A stretch of DNA of 64,000 nt from Actinoplanes auranticolor (GTDB lineage: Bacteria > Actinomycetota > Actinomycetes > Mycobacteriales > Micromonosporaceae): contig NZ_BOQL01000050.1 in the NCBI RefSeq assembly GCF_018332655.1, forward strand, positions 18,118 to 82,117, given 5' to 3'. This document shows positions 1-8,320 of this stretch, one piece after another; within the stretch, counting starts at the first letter, position 1, and each line of letters begins with the position of its first letter. The position numbers and the translations under genes are program-made. Below the pieces are notes generated by a model. That model was not told the DNA's origin and ran no database searches. It worked only from the letters and a program-made list of their open reading frames with translations.

Positions 1-445
1 GCTCGTGGTCATCGGTGGCTTCGAGGCCGAGGACGTCGCACTGCTGAAGGAAGGTCACATTGCTCAGCTGCGCGACGCGCTCGCGGACGTGGTTCTCCAG
101 CACCGGGCGGGGCGCGGTCACCGAGACGAGGCCGGTGTGCGCGGGCTGGATGCGTCGACCGTTGAAGAACCAGCGCATCTCGCCGAGGTCGCCGGTCGGT
201 ACCCCGGCTGCGCGCAGTTCGTCGGTGAAACCGGGGAAGAGCTCCTCGAGGATGAGCTGGCCGCGCGCGTGCAGGCCGTGGGCGTGCACCGTATGGGGTG
301 TCCCCTTGCGCGGGACGTCGATACCGAGGACCTCGTCGCGATCGACGATCGTCACCTGTTCGTAGGCCTCGGCAAGCACCCGGGCGGCCAGCACACCCGC
401 CATGCTCGCGCCCAGTACGACGGCACGCTGTCCGATGTGGCTCAC
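1..445 (-). CDS. FAD-dependent oxidoreductase, partial (C-terminus outside window)
   Basis: Only the first ~148 residues are present; the gene runs off the left edge. The start is GTG at 445, preceded by GGGAGGAA at good spacing. The N-terminus carries an FAD-binding Rossmann motif (VVLGASMAGVLAAR) and an acidic VDRDE stretch that would bind the adenosine ribose. It is clearly paralogous to the FAD oxidoreductase at 5567-6919: both share the Rossmann motif, an EELFP segment, an RWxFNG segment and an HVRERV segment. Such enzymes resemble aromatic hydroxylases and halogenase-like monooxygenases. In an enediyne locus a role in core oxidation is plausible but not shown. Substrate unknown. Confidence 0.75.
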   Translation of the reverse strand, partial: MSHIGQRAVVLGASMAGVLAARVLAEAYEQVTIVDRDEVLGIDVPRKGTPHTVHAHGLHARGQLILEELFPGFTDELRAAGVPTGDLGEMRWFFNGRRIQPAHTGLVSVTAPRPVLENHVRERVAQLSNVTFLQQCDVLGLEATDDHE

Positions 446-555
446 GTGAGCGTTCCTCCCTGAAACGTCGGCGCCGGGGTCGACGACCGTGGCGAATACT
501 CAGCCAGCGTCGCCGGATCACCGGTACCCCGCACCTCCGGGAATGCGCTCAGGTC

Positions 556-1335
556 TCACTTCAGCCGGATGCTCAGCCCTTTTCCGCCGAATTCCTTGGC
601 GACGAAGACGGGTTGCGCGGCCGTGCTGACCGAGGGGTCCAACTCGTAGCCCACCTCGGTGAAATCGGCCAGCCGATCGGTGTCGTCGATGCCTTCGGTG
701 ATCAGCCACCGGGCGAACGCCCCTCGGGCTATCTTGGCGTGCACGACGACGAACTTGGTCTTTCCGGTGGCGGGGTCCACGGTGAGGAACTTCGGCGTGA
801 TGACCCGGTTCTCGGCCACGAAAGGCGTTACCGTGCGACTGTATTCCTGCGCTGCGAGATTGACGATCGGAACGTCGCCGGGCAACAGCGCGGCGATGGC
901 GTCGCCCCAGAATTTGTAAAGGCTGGCGAACCGCGGGCCCGGCAGCCGGTAGCCCATCTCGAGCCGGTACGGGCGGATGCCGTCGCTGGGGCGCAGCAGG
1001 CCGTACATGCCTGAGAGGATGAAAAGCTTTTCCTCGGCGTAGGCGCGTTGCGCCGCGGTGAATTCGTTGGCCTGCAGGCCGCTGTAGATGTCACCGATGA
1101 AGCAGTCCAGCGCCGGCCGCTGCGGACCGTCGGCGCTCCATTCGGCCATCTGCGCAGCCGTCTTCTCGGCGACGCCGGCGGTCACGCTCATCATCTCGGC
1201 GAGCGGGCCGGCGTCCATAGCCTGCACCTGGGCTGCGAGTACCCGGGCGCGATCGAGCAGCGCCGGTACTGTCAGCCGATGCCCGGCGTCGGCGGCGAAC
1301 CGCATCGCTTTGGAGGAGTGCAGGAGAATGATCAC
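556..1335 (-). CDS. yaaA: YaaA-family peroxide-stress protein
   Basis: A 259-residue protein of the YaaA (DUF328/UPF0246) family, recognised from its N-terminal LLHSSKAM segment, the FIGDIYSGL motif and the LSGMYGLLRPSDGI-PYRLEMG core. In E. coli, YaaA limits free iron under peroxide stress and so protects DNA from Fenton damage. The start is GTG at 1335, overlapping the stop of the DUF1801 gene (GTGA), so the two are translationally coupled. It could be a chromosomal housekeeping gene at the cluster edge, or have been recruited to limit oxidative DNA damage in an enediyne producer; the latter is speculation. Confidence 0.8.
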   Translation of the reverse strand: MIILLHSSKAMRFAADAGHRLTVPALLDRARVLAAQVQAMDAGPLAEMMSVTAGVAEKTAAQMAEWSADGPQRPALDCFIGDIYSGLQANEFTAAQRAYAEEKLFILSGMYGLLRPSDGIRPYRLEMGYRLPGPRFASLYKFWGDAIAALLPGDVPIVNLAAQEYSRTVTPFVAENRVITPKFLTVDPATGKTKFVVVHAKIARGAFARWLITEGIDDTDRLADFTEVGYELDPSVSTAAQPVFVAKEFGGKGLSIRLK

Positions 1336-1715
1336 TTGTCGATCATCTTGATTAATTCTTCGATGATCCGGCGCACGTCGGCTTTTTTGGCTTTCGCGTC
1401 GGCCAGATCGGTGAAGAAGAACAGCCGGCGGTCGGGGTAGTCACCGGTGAGGTGTTCGCTGGGGATGGAGATGATGTGCGGGTTGTGGAACACCAGGAAG
1501 ACGTCCTTGCGGGACCACAGGTTGAACGTCGTCAGGTATTGACCGTGGTAGGAGAACGACGGCGCCTTCCATTTGATCTGCTCGGTGATCTCGCTGTTGG
1601 TCTCCTTGATGTGCGTCCTCAACAGCTCGATGCCCTCGGCGAACGGGTGCTCGAGCTTCGCCATGAAGTCGTCGACTTCCTGGGTTTTGTTGACGGTGTT
1701 ATCAACCTTGCCCAT
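1332..1715 (-). CDS. DUF1801 domain protein
   Basis: A 127-residue cytosolic protein of the DUF1801 (YdhG-like) family: an EQIKWKAPSFSYHGQYL core followed by FNLWSRKDVFLVFHN and a C-terminal helix rich in Lys, Arg and Asp. The start at 1715 is an ATG behind GAGGAA. It overlaps the downstream yaaA gene by four bases. The family has no settled biochemical function; members are often found beside stress or transcription genes. Codon use is less GC-rich at the third position than its neighbours (several AAG/ATC/ATT codons), which may mean it is ancestral chromosome rather than cluster DNA. Confidence 0.75.
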   Translation of the reverse strand: MGKVDNTVNKTQEVDDFMAKLEHPFAEGIELLRTHIKETNSEITEQIKWKAPSFSYHGQYLTTFNLWSRKDVFLVFHNPHIISIPSEHLTGDYPDRRLFFFTDLADAKAKKADVRRIIEELIKMIDK

Positions 1716-1828
1716 CAGTCATTCCTCACGTCGGCCGCAGAAGAAGGGCTCAGTATACCGACGCTCTGTCCTCAGTCGAGTGCGGTGGGATCATTTCGCC
1801 CGGACAGAGTGTCCGGAAGTGCTCAGCC

Positions 1829-1876
1829 GGACCAGCCCTCCGGCCGCGCCACGCTGAGCGGCCGGAGGGCTGGTCC
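1829..1876 (-). terminator. Perfect 19-bp hairpin, terminator of the exporter gene
   Basis: Arms at 1829-1847 and 1858-1876 are perfectly complementary (GGACCAGCCC... and its complement) with a 10-base loop. It lies eight bases after the stop of the minus-strand MFS gene, the expected place for an intrinsic-type terminator in a high-GC genome, where the U-tract is often missing. Confidence 0.8.
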
Positions 1877-1883
1877 GCTGGCA

Positions 1884-3536
1884 CTAGACCCGGTCGCGAA
1901 GATCCTCGGCGCGGGCCTCGGTGTCCGGGTGGATGCCGGCGCTGTCGCCCGTTGCCGGATCGGCGACGGCCGGGTCCCCTGTGGATTCCGGCGGGGCGCC
2001 GTGGCCCATGCCGGGCGGGCCCGCCATGGGGCCGACCGACCGCAGCCCGAGCGCGAGCAGCACGGCGAGGCCGAGCAGCAGCAGCACGGTGATCACGTTG
2101 ACGCCGTGCAGCGCCTGGGTGAACGCGTCGCGAGCGGAGCCGAGCAGCTCGGCGCCCAGCGGCCCGGGCAGTGAGGGTGCGATCGCGGCGGCCGCGGCGA
2201 TGCTCTCCCCCGCGGGCACGGCCTGCTCCGGCGGCAGGGCCGCCGGCACCTGCACCGCCGAGCCGTACACCGCGCTGGCGACGCTGCCCAGCAGCGCGAC
2301 GCCCAGGGCGACGCCGAGCTCACCACCGGTCGACGAGAGCGACCCGACGGCGCCCGCCTTCTCCGGCGGGGCGTTCGACATCATGACGGCGTTGGCCAGC
2401 GTGGCGGTCGGGCTGGAACCCAGATAGAGGATGACCAGGCCGATGATGAGCGTGCTGAGGCCACCGGCCACGCTGACCTGAGTCATCACCACGGCGCCCA
2501 CCGAGGCGATGACCATACCGCCGGCCAGCACGTAACCCGGTTTGATCTTGCGGGCCAGGGCGGGGCCGAGGTTGCCGCCGACGATCATCGCCGCCGAGGG
2601 GATCAACATCCACACGGCCACCTTGACGGGCGTCATGCCCTCCACCAGCTGCAGATAGAGCGTCGTGATGAGCCCCGTGCCGCCCATGATGAAGCCGAAT
2701 ACCAGACCGAGCACCACGGTGGTGCCGACGACAGGCATCGCGAACAGGCGCAGGTCCAACATCGGGTTGGTGAGGTGGCGCTGACGGCGTACGAACATCA
2801 CCGCGAAGGCGACGCCGACCACCATGGCGGCCACCGGCTGGGCTGCCCAGCCCGCGCGGGCGACCTCCTTGAGCCCGTAGACGAACGGCAGCAGCGCTGC
2901 CAGCGACATGACGGCGCTGAGCACATCGAGGCCACCGGCCTTCGGATTCGCAGTGTCGGGCAGCAAGCGAGGCCCGACCACCACGACCAACGCCATGATG
3001 GGTACGCCCATCAGGAAGATCGAGCCCCACCAGAACGCGCCGAGCAGCAGTCCGCCGATCACCGGGCCGAGGATGACGCCGAGCATGATGGAGGTGCCCC
3101 AGATGCCCATCGCCGCGCCCATCTGGGCGGGATTGGGGAACATCCGGCCGATGAGGGCGAGCACCGACGGCATCACGGTCGCCGCCGCGATACCCATCAC
3201 GCCGCGCGCGCCGAGCAGGATCCCGGTCGAGCTCGCGTAGGCGGCGACCAGGGAGGCGACGATGAATGCCCCGGCTCCGGCGACCAGCACCCGGCGGTGC
3301 CCGATCCGGTCGCCGAGCGTACCCATCAGCACGATGAAGCCGGCGAGCATGAAGGCGTAGATGTCGGTGGCCCAGAGCTGCTGGGACGCTCCCATGCCGA
3401 GGTCGGCGCTGAGCCGCGGCAGGGCCAGGACAAGGACACTGATGTCGACGGTGGTCAGCAGAGTGGGTAGGCAGAGCACGGCGAGGGCTATCCACTCCCG
3501 CCGTCCCGCCATGGGCATCGAGGGTTCTGTGGTCAC
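1884..3536 (-). CDS. 14-TM MFS drug exporter (DHA2/EmrB-QacA family)
   Basis: About 550 residues, very hydrophobic, with 14 predicted membrane segments typical of the DHA2 drug:H+ antiporters. Visible family motifs are TTVDISVLVLALP in TM1 (motif D1), GTLGDRIGHRRV in the TM2-3 loop (motif A) and GVILGPVIGGLL in TM5 (antiporter motif C). The last ~45 residues form a polar tail. The start is GTG at 3536 behind AGAGGA; an in-frame ATG lies shortly downstream. Related exporters (SgcB in C-1027) are used for self-resistance in enediyne producers, so export of the free chromophore or chromoprotein is the likely role. Confidence 0.85.
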   Translation of the reverse strand: MTTEPSMPMAGRREWIALAVLCLPTLLTTVDISVLVLALPRLSADLGMGASQQLWATDIYAFMLAGFIVLMGTLGDRIGHRRVLVAGAGAFIVASLVAAYASSTGILLGARGVMGIAAATVMPSVLALIGRMFPNPAQMGAAMGIWGTSIMLGVILGPVIGGLLLGAFWWGSIFLMGVPIMALVVVVGPRLLPDTANPKAGGLDVLSAVMSLAALLPFVYGLKEVARAGWAAQPVAAMVVGVAFAVMFVRRQRHLTNPMLDLRLFAMPVVGTTVVLGLVFGFIMGGTGLITTLYLQLVEGMTPVKVAVWMLIPSAAMIVGGNLGPALARKIKPGYVLAGGMVIASVGAVVMTQVSVAGGLSTLIIGLVILYLGSSPTATLANAVMMSNAPPEKAGAVGSLSSTGGELGVALGVALLGSVASAVYGSAVQVPAALPPEQAVPAGESIAAAAAIAPSLPGPLGAELLGSARDAFTQALHGVNVITVLLLLGLAVLLALGLRSVGPMAGPPGMGHGAPPESTGDPAVADPATGDSAGIHPDTEARAEDLRDRV

Positions 3537-3736
3537 GTTCTATGTCCTCTCGTCGTGAGCCGCGACGATCCGGCACGGCACCGGGGGTACGTCGTTGTGT
3601 CCTTGCGCGCGCGAGAGCGGGAGCCGGCCCCGCGCTGCCGGGCGGATTCGCTGATCCGCCGGGCATCTGTTGAGACGGCGCCTGCGCACCAAACTCATCG
3701 GTCCACGGCGAGAAATGCTCGGCGGACCGCTACGGA

Positions 3737-4924
3737 TCAGCCCGCGGCGCGACGTACCTTGGCGAAGAACGTCCGGACGTCCTTGACCAGCAGGTCAGGC
3801 ACCTCGAGGGCGGGGAAGTGTCCCCCGCGCTCGAACTCGGTCCAGTGGGTGATGGTGTCGAAGTCACGGTCGGCGAAGGCCCGCACCGGGTTGAAACAGT
3901 CGTGGGGGAACACCGCCACGCCCAGCGGCACCGTCAGCGGCTGCTCGCGGTAGCCGTCGAGCATGTCGCCGTTGGCGTCGGCCGTCAGCCGGCGCTGGCT
4001 CTCGGTGATCTCGTAGTACAGCTGCGCCGAGGAACCCGCGGTATTGGTCAGCCAGTAGATCATCACGTTGGTGATCAGCTGGTCGCGGTCGATCACCTCG
4101 TCGGGCACGGCGCCGCCGGTCCACTCCTTGAACCGTTCCACGATCCAGGCGAGCTGGCCGGCCGGCGAGTCGTTGAGGGCGTACGCGACGGTCTGCGGCC
4201 GGGTCGAGAGCAGTTTGCGGTAGCCGGAGCCGTCGGCGTCGAAGCGGGCCAGCCCGCCCAGCCGGGACAGATCCGCCTCGCTCAGCCCGGCGAGCTCCGA
4301 CTCGTCGCCGGAGGGAAAGACGGTGAGCATGTTGCAGTGCACGCCGACGACCCGTTTGGGATCGAGGCGGCCCACGGCGAGCGAGATCGGCGAGCCGAAG
4401 TCGCCGCCCTGGGCGCCGTAGCTGTCGTATCCCAGCCGCGCCATCAGTTCCACCCAGGCAGCGGCAACGCGGTTGATGTCCCAGCCGGGCTCGCTCAGCG
4501 GGCCGGAGAAGCCGAATCCCGGGATGGAGGGGATCACCAGATGGAACGCGTCCTCGGCCCGGCCGCCGTAGGCGACGGGGTCGGTCAGCGGACCGATGAC
4601 GTCGAGGAATTCGGCGATCGAGCCGGGCCAGCCGTGGGTCAGCACCAGCGGCAGGGCATCGGGTTCGGGCGAGCGGACGTGCATGAAGTGCACGTTGGCC
4701 CCGTCGATGGTCGTGGTGAACTGCGGGTAGCGGTTGAGCTGCGCCTCCGCGGTCCGCCAGTCGTAGCTGGTCAGCCAGTGCTGCACGAGCTGCCGCAGGT
4801 AGTCGGCCGGCACCCCGCGGGTCCAGCCGACGCCGGGTACGTCGGGGGCGTACCGGGTCTGCGCCAGGCGACGGCGCAAGTCGTCGAGCTCGGTCTGCCG
4901 GATGGTGACGCGGAACGGCTGCAT
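3737..4924 (-). CDS. Enediyne-type epoxide hydrolase (SgcF/NcsF2-like)
   Basis: 395-residue alpha/beta-hydrolase of the microsomal epoxide hydrolase family. It opens with the family N-terminal module (residues 1-90), followed by the oxyanion-hole motif HGWPG at about 97-101, the nucleophile Asp175 in GGDFGS, and a late catalytic His in RGGHFPALE. In C-1027 and neocarzinostatin biosynthesis, SgcF and NcsF2 hydrolyse the core epoxide to a vicinal diol that carries later substituents. ATG 4924 was chosen because it has GGAG eight bases upstream and fits the family N-terminus; the longer frame upstream is not supported. Divergent from the ArsR regulator. Confidence 0.88.
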   Translation of the reverse strand: MQPFRVTIRQTELDDLRRRLAQTRYAPDVPGVGWTRGVPADYLRQLVQHWLTSYDWRTAEAQLNRYPQFTTTIDGANVHFMHVRSPEPDALPLVLTHGWPGSIAEFLDVIGPLTDPVAYGGRAEDAFHLVIPSIPGFGFSGPLSEPGWDINRVAAAWVELMARLGYDSYGAQGGDFGSPISLAVGRLDPKRVVGVHCNMLTVFPSGDESELAGLSEADLSRLGGLARFDADGSGYRKLLSTRPQTVAYALNDSPAGQLAWIVERFKEWTGGAVPDEVIDRDQLITNVMIYWLTNTAGSSAQLYYEITESQRRLTADANGDMLDGYREQPLTVPLGVAVFPHDCFNPVRAFADRDFDTITHWTEFERGGHFPALEVPDLLVKDVRTFFAKVRRAAG

Positions 4925-5106
4925 GCGGTTCTCCGTCTGTCGTTTCTGGTGGACGTCGCCCACGACGGTGGCACTCAGCACGCGAGCCGTGCATCTCCAC
5001 GAATGCGCTGCCCGCGCCGGCGTGCGCAGCGCACAGCCGGAGGTGCTCGGGGACGCGGCCGCAGCCGAATCTGGTACGGGATCGGCAGACCGGGAGGCAC
5101 CGCAGC
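4925..5106. promoter_or_regulatory. Divergent promoter region, epoxide hydrolase / ArsR regulator
   Basis: A 182-base noncoding gap between two divergent start codons must contain promoters for both. An ArsR-type regulator commonly controls its divergent neighbour. I see no clear -10/-35 boxes or perfect operator palindrome. Confidence 0.45.
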
Positions 5107-5397
5107 GTGGCCAAGGACGCACTCGACCGCATCTTCGCCGCTCTGGCGGATCCGACCCGCCGGGAGATCATGCTGCGGCTGGTTGCCGGGGACACGACTC
5201 TGACGGATCTCACGGCGTCGTTCGCCATCAGCACCCAGGCGGTGTGGCGGCACCTGCAGGTCCTGGAGCAAGCCGGCCTGATCAGCCGTTCCCGCAACGC
5301 CCAGCGCCGCCCGTGCCGGCTGGAGAGCGTCACCCTCGACGACACCGCGCAGTGGCTGCTGGCACTGTCCACCGCCGGCAGAGCCCGCGGGGGCTGA
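5107..5397 (+). CDS. ArsR-family winged-helix regulator
   Basis: 96 residues, almost entirely the ArsR/SmtB winged-helix domain: FAALADPTRREIMLRL, then the recognition region ISTQAVWRHLQVLEQAGLI and the beta-wing SRSRNAQRRPCRLE. The usual metal-binding Cys pair of the alpha-3 helix is absent, so a metal sensor is unlikely; a small-molecule or purely repressive role is more probable. GTG at 5107 follows a GGGAGG site. Its divergent arrangement with the epoxide hydrolase gene suggests that gene as a target (inference). Confidence 0.85.
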   Translation: MAKDALDRIFAALADPTRREIMLRLVAGDTTLTDLTASFAISTQAVWRHLQVLEQAGLISRSRNAQRRPCRLESVTLDDTAQWLLALSTAGRARGG

Positions 5398-5566
5398 CCT
5401 CAGGTGTGGGCAGTTCAGAAGATGCCCGGCCGGTCGTGCCACTGACACGATCCACTCGTGCCCGATCGCCGGGGCAGCCAGGCCGGACCACCGCAGCATC
5501 TGCCGGATCGGCCGCTGCACGCGCCGCTGCTGGGATCATCCGTCACCGCCAAGGGAGTCAATCGTC

Positions 5567-6919
5567 ATGGGTAAACCAGTCGGAGACCGCGTCGTGGTGC
5601 TGGGAGGCAGCATCACGGGGCTGTTCGCCGCCAGCGCCTTGTCGGACGCCTACCGCGAGGTCATCATCGTGGACCGCGACGAGATCGTCGGTGTCCGGGA
5701 ACCACGTCGTGGGGCACCGCAAGCGCGCCACATCAACGGTCTGCTGGCCCGCGGCGCCCGGGCCATGGAGGAGCTTTTCCCGGAGATCACCTCCCAGATG
5801 ATCTCCGCGGGATGCCCACAGACGGACCTGTCGGGCACGGTGCGCTGGTACTTCAACGGCTTGCCGCTCAAGCAGGTCCGCGCCGGACTGACCAATGTGG
5901 GCTGTCGACGGCCGATCCTCGAGCACCATGTCCGCGAACGGGTGCAGGCGCTGGGCAACGTCACGTTCTACCAGCGCTACGACCTCACCGGGCTGGAGTT
6001 CGACGCTGCCGGCACCCGGGTCGTGGGTGCCCGGGTTCAGCGCCGGGACGGCGGCACCGAGGAGACCCTGCAGGCCGATCTGGTCGTGGACGCCACAGGG
6101 CGTGGTTCCCGCACGCCGGTCTGGCTGGAGAACAAGGGATTCGGCCGGGTCGCCGAGGAAGGCTCCAAGATCGGACTGGGCTACGTGACGCGGCACTACA
6201 AGCTGCGTACCGACCCCTTCGGCAAGGACCACTCCATCATCTGCGTGGCCAACCCGGAGCTGCCACGCGGCGCCATCTTCACCAAGACCGACAGCGGGCT
6301 GGTGGAGCTGACCACGTACGGGCTGCTCGGTGATCACCCGCCGACGGATCCGGAAGGCTTCAACGCGTTCGTCAAGACGCTCGCCGCTCCGGAGATCTAC
6401 GAGGCCATCATCGAAGCGGAGCCGATCGACGATCCGGTGCTGTTCCGTTTCCCGACGACACTGCGCCGCCGCTACGACAAGATGGCCAGGATGCCGGAAC
6501 GGCTGCTTGTGCTCGGCGATGCGGTCTGCACCCCGAACCCGGTCTTCGCCCAGGCGCAAAGCCTGGCCGCACTGCAGGCCCTGGCGCTGCGCGACGAACT
6601 CCGGGCCGGACGGGTTCCGGACGCGCTGGAGTTCACCCGCACGGTCGGGCGGATCATCGACCCGGCCTGGGGTCTGACCGAAGGCATCAATCTGAGCTTC
6701 CCGGGCGTCGAGGGCAAACGCACCCGGGTCTGGAAGATCATGCAGGCGTACATGCACCGGGTACAGATCGCCGCGACCCGCGACTCCGGCGTGACCGAGG
6801 CGTTCATGCGCTCGGCCGGCCTGGTCGACCCGGTCGAGGCGCTGATGCGCCCGAGCATGGTGCTGCGCGTGCTGCGCAATTCCGGCGCGGCGCGGCAGCC
6901 CGAGTCCGTCCAGCGCTGA
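5567..6919 (+). CDS. FAD-dependent oxidoreductase/monooxygenase
   Basis: 450 residues with an N-terminal FAD Rossmann motif (VVLGGSITGLFAASAL, residues ~9-24), an internal DATGRGSRTP stretch and the second FAD-binding motif LVLGDAVCTPNPVFAQ near residue 310, matching the GD motif of flavin aromatic hydroxylases. No membrane segment. It is paralogous to the truncated gene at the left edge of the window. Start ATG 5567 follows AAGGGAG. Likely an oxidative step in core or side-chain maturation; the substrate cannot be named. A strong hairpin terminator follows at 6951-6985. Confidence 0.8.
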   Translation: MGKPVGDRVVVLGGSITGLFAASALSDAYREVIIVDRDEIVGVREPRRGAPQARHINGLLARGARAMEELFPEITSQMISAGCPQTDLSGTVRWYFNGLPLKQVRAGLTNVGCRRPILEHHVRERVQALGNVTFYQRYDLTGLEFDAAGTRVVGARVQRRDGGTEETLQADLVVDATGRGSRTPVWLENKGFGRVAEEGSKIGLGYVTRHYKLRTDPFGKDHSIICVANPELPRGAIFTKTDSGLVELTTYGLLGDHPPTDPEGFNAFVKTLAAPEIYEAIIEAEPIDDPVLFRFPTTLRRRYDKMARMPERLLVLGDAVCTPNPVFAQAQSLAALQALALRDELRAGRVPDALEFTRTVGRIIDPAWGLTEGINLSFPGVEGKRTRVWKIMQAYMHRVQIAATRDSGVTEAFMRSAGLVDPVEALMRPSMVLRVLRNSGAARQPESVQR

Positions 6920-6950
6920 ACCCGACGACACCACCACAACTCGGATCCTC

Positions 6951-6985
6951 GCCGTTCCGGGCGGCCCCGTGCCGCCCGGAACGGC
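6951..6985 (+). terminator. 15-bp perfect hairpin terminator
   Basis: Arms 6951-6965 and 6971-6985 pair perfectly around a five-base loop, 31 bases after the stop of the FAD oxidoreductase gene. Confidence 0.8.
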
Positions 6986-7050
6986 TTTCCGTGGCCGCAT
7001 CCGGCCGTGACCCACCTACCCACGGCAATCGCTTCTGGAGGCAGACAACC

Positions 7051-8274
7051 ATGACCGCTGTACCAACCACGGCCACCGACGGGCGCGGCGCGCCGGCCGG
7101 TGGCCCGGGAGAGCGACTGCCGTCGCTGACCGGGATGCGCGTTCTCGCCGGCTTCGGCGTCTTCAGCACCCACATCATCGCGCTGGGTCTGTTCGCCGAC
7201 CCGATGGCGATGATGAGCTACATCCATTATGCCGCGAACAGCGGTGTCTTCGGGGTGGGTTTCTTCTTCGTCCTCACCGGTTTCGTGGTGACCTGGACGG
7301 CCGCGACCGGCGACACGGCGGGCAAGTTCTGGCGGCGCCGGTTCTTCAAGCTCATCCCCAACCACATCGTGGTCTACCTCATCATCCTGGCGCTGTGGCT
7401 ACCCACCGAGGTACCGATCAACACCCTCGCCGCGATCGCCGGGTTCTTCCTCGTGACCGCGTGGTCTCCATCGCAGGACGTGCTGTTCGGCAACCTCAAC
7501 GGCCCGATGTGGTCGGCGAACATCGATGTGCTGGCCTACGCGATCTTCCCGCTGCTGTACTTCCTGATCAAGAAGATCCGGCCGAACCGGCTCTGGGCCT
7601 GGGCCGTGGCGATGGTCGCGCTGGCCGCGCTGGTGCCGCTGGTGGCGCACAACTTCCTGCCCGGTGGGCCGCCTTCGCTGACCGCGCCCGACATCTCCTG
7701 GCCGCAGCACTGGTTCGGCTTCTACTTCCCGCTCACCCGGGCGATCGAGTTCGTGCTGGGCATCCTGATGGCGCGTATCCTGCTCACGGGCCGCTGGATC
7801 GGCATCACGGCGCTGCCGGCGGCGCTGCTGACCGCCGGCGTCTACCTGGCCACCCTGGACGTGCCGATCTTCCACGGTTACACGGTGATCCCGCTGGTCC
7901 CGATCGCCATCCTCATCCCGGCCATGGCGTACTCCGACATGCTCGGGCACCGCACCCTGGTCAACAGCCGGTTCATGGTGTGGCTCGGCGACCGCATGTA
8001 CGCGTTCTTCGTCACCCACATCACCGTGCTGTTCATGGCCCACGCCGCACTCAACGGTGAGAACGGTGTGGTCGGCATGTACACCCAGAAGCAGTTCGGT
8101 ACCGGCACCGTGGTGCTGGTCGTCGCGGCCCTCTACGTGTTGTGCGTCCTGGTCGCGCAGCTGCTCTTCGTCACTGTCGAGCGCCCGGCGATGCGCCGCT
8201 GGTCGCGTTCACGCAAGGACCGCGCCGAGGCCCGGGTCCAGCGTGAACGTCAGCAGGCGGTGCTGCAGAGCTGA
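7051..8274 (+). CDS. Membrane acyltransferase (OafA/acyltransferase-3 family)
   Basis: 407 residues with about ten membrane segments. The N-terminal PSLTGMRVLAGFGVFSTHI contains the family LxGxRxxA signature and the conserved His; FFVLTGFVVTW and the FWRRRFFKLIPNH segment are also typical of acyltransferase-3 proteins. They move acyl groups to sugars or small molecules at the membrane. ATG 7051 sits behind GGAGG. Its place in an enediyne locus suggests acylation of the sugar or core, or of a cell-surface component; no direct evidence. Confidence 0.8.
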   Translation: MTAVPTTATDGRGAPAGGPGERLPSLTGMRVLAGFGVFSTHIIALGLFADPMAMMSYIHYAANSGVFGVGFFFVLTGFVVTWTAATGDTAGKFWRRRFFKLIPNHIVVYLIILALWLPTEVPINTLAAIAGFFLVTAWSPSQDVLFGNLNGPMWSANIDVLAYAIFPLLYFLIKKIRPNRLWAWAVAMVALAALVPLVAHNFLPGGPPSLTAPDISWPQHWFGFYFPLTRAIEFVLGILMARILLTGRWIGITALPAALLTAGVYLATLDVPIFHGYTVIPLVPIAILIPAMAYSDMLGHRTLVNSRFMVWLGDRMYAFFVTHITVLFMAHAALNGENGVVGMYTQKQFGTGTVVLVVAALYVLCVLVAQLLFVTVERPAMRRWSRSRKDRAEARVQRERQQAVLQS

Positions 8275-8286
8275 GAGCAACGCAGA

Positions 8287-8315
8287 CGATGGGGCGCCCG
8301 GCGGGCGCCCCATCG
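8287..8315. terminator. 13-bp hairpin, bidirectional terminator
   Basis: CGATGGGGCGCCC at 8287-8299 and its exact complement at 8303-8315 lie between the converging stops at 8274 and 8321, so one element can end both transcripts. Confidence 0.75.
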
Positions 8316-8320
8316 TCGTG

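Noticed and set aside
3537..3736. Small frames in the gap between the exporter and epoxide hydrolase
   Set aside because: No good ribosome site or codon pattern; seen as untranslated.
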